Source of the DNA: Dehalococcoidia bacterium UBA2160
GTDB lineage: Bacteria > Chloroflexota > Dehalococcoidia > Lucifugimonadales > UBA1123
Length of the DNA: 8,074 nucleotides
NCBI GenBank assembly: GCA_002328865.1
Contig: DCWO01000138.1
Location: forward strand, 12,528-20,601
Direction of reading: 5' to 3'
The translations under genes were made by a program, and so were the position numbers. The number at the start of each line of letters is the position of its first letter. Positions within the stretch are counted from its first letter, which is position 1. The notes under the pieces are model-generated. The model did not search any database and was not told the DNA's origin. It saw nothing but the letters and a program-made list of their open reading frames with translations. Positions 6,273 to 8,074 of the stretch are shown piece by piece.

Positions 6273-6286
6273 GCGCGTCGACGCGC
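6273..6286. promoter_or_regulatory. Perfect 14-base palindrome before the dehydratase-like gene
   Basis: GCGCGTCGACGCGC is fully self-complementary and ends 26 bases before the preferred ATG at 6313. It could be a strong operator or form a very stable hairpin in the mRNA leader just ahead of the ribosome binding site. If so, the codons upstream of 6313 are leader, not protein. Confidence 0.4.
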
Positions 6287-6303
6287 TGCAATCAAAACCT
6301 CAT

Positions 6304-6310
6304 GGGGGAG
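6304..6310 (+). promoter_or_regulatory. Ribosome binding site deciding the dehydratase-like start
   Basis: GGGGGAG lies immediately before the ATG at 6313, with a spacing of 2 bases from its end, or about 4 from the G-run. It is slightly close but favours this start over the in-frame ATG at 6271, whose extra 14 residues (MRVDALQSKPHGGV) are not family-like. Confidence 0.6.
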
Positions 6311-6312
6311 TC

Positions 6313-7524
6313 ATGAAGATTACAGACATCAAGACGTTCATCGTGGACGCTGGTTGGCGGCCCTGGATGTTCGTGAAGGTTGAAACGGATGAAGGCGTCA
6401 CCGGCTGGGGCGAATGCAGCGACGGCAAGGCTCCGCACGGGATCGAGGGCGTAATCAGAGACATGAAACCGATGCTGCTGGGCAAAGACCCCAGAGCCTT
6501 CGAGATGCGCTTTCAGGACATGTACATTGGTACCCGGCAGAGTCCCGGCGGAGTCGCAGCCAAAGCCATTGCTGGGCTGGACTGCGCCTTTATCGACATC
6601 AAAGCCAAGTCTCTGGGCATATCTGTTGCCGAGCTGTTCGGCGGGCCGACGAGAGAGAAGATCCGCGTCTACTGGTCCCATTGCGGCTCCAGCCGGGTCC
6701 GACATCACGACATCCTTGGAACCCCGCCCATCGACTCCTGGGACGACGTCACCGCATTGGGCAAGGAGGTCAAGGAACGGGGATTCACGGCGCTGAAAAC
6801 GAACATCATTCTGCCTGGACAGAACGCCACGTTCGGCGGCGGCTCCTTCGCTGGTGTGGGGACTACAGACCAGATAGCCCCACAGTGGTTGATCCCGCAT
6901 ATAGAGACGTTGATTGGAACCTTCCGGGACGCGGTCGGCGACGACATCGACATCAACCTGGACCTGAACTTCCACTTCAAGACCGAGTCTTGTCTGCGGA
7001 TAGCCGAGGCTCTCGAAAAATTCAACCTGCTGTGGCTGGAGATCGACATGTACGAGCCTTCGAGCCTCAAGCAGATCAAAGAGTCCACCAAGACCAGGAT
7101 TTGCACCGGCGAAAACCTGTTCTACATGCGCGACTATATTCCCTACTTCCAAATGCACGCGGCAGACATCTTCATGATCGACGTTCCGTGGAACGGCTTC
7201 AGCCAGTCCAAAAAGATCGGAGACCTGGCCGACGTCTACCAGCACAACGTCGCGCCCCATAACTACTACAGCCACCTGTCCAGCTTCATCAGCGCCAACC
7301 TGTGCGCCACGTTGCCCAACGTTCGGATCATGGAGATCGACATCGACGACATTCCCTGGAAGGATGACTTGACCACGACGACGCCGGAGATCGTTGACGG
7401 ATACATGACCATCCCGACTGTGCCCGGCTGGGGAACCGACGTCAACGAGGAGGTGGCCCTTGCCCACCCGTGGGATGAGAACAAGTTGTCGTCGGTCACG
7501 TCGGGGGGCTACAAGGTAATTTAA
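6313..7524 (+). CDS. Mandelate racemase/muconate lactonizing enzyme family protein (probable acid-sugar dehydratase)
   Basis: A 403-residue cytoplasmic enolase-superfamily enzyme. Members remove the proton alpha to a carboxylate using a magnesium-stabilised enolate; many dehydrate sugar acids such as galactonate or gluconate. Residues 1-125 are the alpha/beta capping domain (MKITDIKTFIVDAG, VKVETDEGVTGWGECS at 21-36). The barrel follows. Expected metal ligands are D217 (NLDLN), E243 (WLEID) and E267 (TGEN). The His-Asp dyad of the mandelate racemase subgroup is seen as D290 (MIDVPWNG) and H316 (APHNYYSH), 26 apart, with E341 in the position of the late acidic residue. At the usual KxK site this protein has K162-T-N164, so the second lysine is missing. 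A one-base mechanism through His316, as in dehydratases, is therefore more likely than racemisation (inference). The substrate is unknown. The remnant dehydrogenase nearby would fit an acid-sugar pathway. The start at 6313 begins exactly at the family N-terminus. Confidence 0.92.
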   Translation: MKITDIKTFIVDAGWRPWMFVKVETDEGVTGWGECSDGKAPHGIEGVIRDMKPMLLGKDPRAFEMRFQDMYIGTRQSPGGVAAKAIAGLDCAFIDIKAKSLGISVAELFGGPTREKIRVYWSHCGSSRVRHHDILGTPPIDSWDDVTALGKEVKERGFTALKTNIILPGQNATFGGGSFAGVGTTDQIAPQWLIPHIETLIGTFRDAVGDDIDINLDLNFHFKTESCLRIAEALEKFNLLWLEIDMYEPSSLKQIKESTKTRICTGENLFYMRDYIPYFQMHAADIFMIDVPWNGFSQSKKIGDLADVYQHNVAPHNYYSHLSSFISANLCATLPNVRIMEIDIDDIPWKDDLTTTTPEIVDGYMTIPTVPGWGTDVNEEVALAHPWDENKLSSVTSGGYKVI

Positions 7525-7526
7525 GG

Positions 7527-7544
7527 CGGGCAATCCACGGCCCG
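7527..7544 (+). terminator. Weak hairpin after the dehydratase-like gene
   Basis: CGGGC-(8)-GCCCG begins 3 bases after the TAA stop and is followed by TTCTC, not a proper T-run. The stem has only 5 pairs. It may contribute to termination but falls short of a classic intrinsic terminator. Confidence 0.2.
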
Positions 7545-7643
7545 TTCTCAAACCACGTACTCCGGCTGATCCGACTCCGAGAGTGATACGACTCGGAACT
7601 TCCCAGACAGCGTCCCCTGTAACGGGAAACAGGTTGCATTGGG

Positions 7644-7693
7644 GTCAGATGTACGATTGCACCATCGCGAAATGCCAACAATTCTCGTCTGAC
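7644..7693. repeat. Imperfect inverted repeat, about 50 bases
   Basis: The left arm GTCAGATGTACGATTG (7644-7659) is imperfectly complementary to the right arm CAATTCTCGTCTGAC (7679-7693). The outermost six bases, GTCAGA and TCTGAC, match perfectly, and a 19-base loop lies between. It could be a small palindromic element, a remnant of a mobile-element end, or a fortuitous hairpin. No transposase is present. Confidence 0.3.
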
Positions 7694-7794
7694 AAACATC
7701 GATGACGTCAAACCAGATCTGGCGACTTCGATTGGCCACGGAACTGCGACGCTGATTTCACCCGAGAACCACTTGTGTCAGCTCACTGAATTAG

Positions 7795-7823
7795 TTGACG
7801 GTGTTCGTGAGCGATGCTACGGT
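7795..7823 (+). promoter_or_regulatory. Promoter-like pair upstream of the possible gene at 8003
   Basis: TTGACG (7795-7800) is followed, after 17 bases, by TACGGT (7818-7823). The -35 match is good and the -10 match poor (3 of 6). It lies 180 bases from the candidate ATG. Weak support only. Confidence 0.15.
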
Positions 7824-8002
7824 GACTCCCATCGAATGGCAATGCGTGTGGGTCGATACCGATTGACCTCGGAAATGCAGGGCGAAATATCTGACGATTG
7901 CCTAGTCCACGCCGTGCAATCGATACGACGCCGAAAAAGATAGGGAAACCTGCTTTCTCAGCTCTTGGGGTCTGTGTGACTACAGGTGGTCCGGAGGACA
8001 AC

Positions 8003-8074
8003 ATGCCGCTTTTTGGAAATAGATTGAAGTATGTCTCTTGCAGGACGTGGGACGCCACACAGTGTTGGCTGTCA
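8003..8074 (+). CDS. Possible start of an unidentified gene (runs off the window)
   Basis: An ATG at 8003 is preceded by GGAGG (7993-7997) at an ideal 5-base spacing, and the frame is open for all 24 codons to the window edge. The visible N-terminus, beginning MPLFGNRLKYVS, is not recognised. It is too short to show domain content, and a 24-codon open frame can occur by chance. The case rests on the ribosome binding site and on the otherwise empty 480 bases before it. Confidence 0.35.
   Translation, partial: MPLFGNRLKYVSCRTWDATQCWLS

Larger units (their letters stand above)
7525..8002. other. Intergenic region without a supported gene
   Basis: About 480 bases. Open frames on the minus strand translate to unconvincing products without motifs or ribosome binding sites. 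Contents noted: a weak hairpin right after the dehydratase stop (7527-7544), a short hairpin CCTGT-(8)-ACAGG (7616-7633), an imperfect inverted repeat at 7644-7693, and a weak promoter-like pair before the possible gene at 8003. Confidence 0.5.

Noticed and set aside
6292..7551. A 419-codon minus-strand open frame opposite the dehydratase-like gene
   Set aside because: It is a GC-driven antisense shadow of a gene with clear metal-binding and catalytic motifs. The product is rich in Val, Arg, Gly and Asp, without domains.
7783..8058. A 91-codon minus-strand frame at the right end
   Set aside because: There is no recognisable motif or upstream ribosome binding site, and it runs antisense to a better-signalled plus-strand start at 8003.
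1..8074. CRISPR arrays, tRNA or rRNA genes, complete insertion sequences
   Set aside because: No regularly spaced direct repeats, tRNA-like cloverleaf with a GTTCGAATC-type arm, rRNA signature or transposase reading frame was found by eye.

Overview
The window looks like bacterial chromosomal DNA of moderately high GC. It has low coding density, with several gaps of 500-600 bases. The gene mix is a tungsten/molybdenum-type aldehyde:ferredoxin oxidoreductase, an unusual crotonase, an enolase-superfamily acid-sugar dehydratase-like enzyme, and a remnant of a 2-hydroxyacid dehydrogenase. This mix fits environmental heterotrophs such as SAR202-type Chloroflexota or similar uncultured lineages. 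That placement is a guess from gene content only; no rRNA or other marker is present.

Layout, left to right. (1) 1-290, minus: N-terminal part of an aldehyde ferredoxin oxidoreductase, cut by the window edge. (2) 502-1212, minus: zinc-ribbon plus five-helix membrane protein resembling DUF4234. (3) 1477-2301, minus: a crotonase-fold protein in which both canonical hydratase glutamates are replaced. (4) 2302-2874: divergent intergenic region with three dyad-symmetric sites. (5) 2875-3492, plus: protein made of two diverged copies of a DUF3592-like domain. (6) 3500-3715, minus: apparent remnant of the N-terminus of a D-2-hydroxyacid dehydrogenase. (7) 3734-5741, minus: the most unusual gene, a phospholipase-D-type (HKD) nuclease-like domain fused to a P-loop ATPase and an unrecognised C-terminal domain, interrupted by one apparent +1 frameshift near 5472. 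(8) 5742-6312: intergenic region with palindromes near both flanking genes. (9) 6313-7524, plus: mandelate racemase/muconate lactonizing enzyme family protein. (10) 7525-8002: no supported gene, some inverted repeats. (11) 8003-8074, plus: possible start of a gene that leaves the window.

The genes do not form one clear operon. The oxidoreductase, crotonase and dehydratase are metabolic and probably independently transcribed. The candidate for an undescribed system is the solitary PLD-ATPase fusion. It has no recognisable restriction, helicase or methylase partner here, and it sits beside a truncated metabolic gene, as an inserted accessory gene might. A defence or DNA-processing role is inferred from domain types only.
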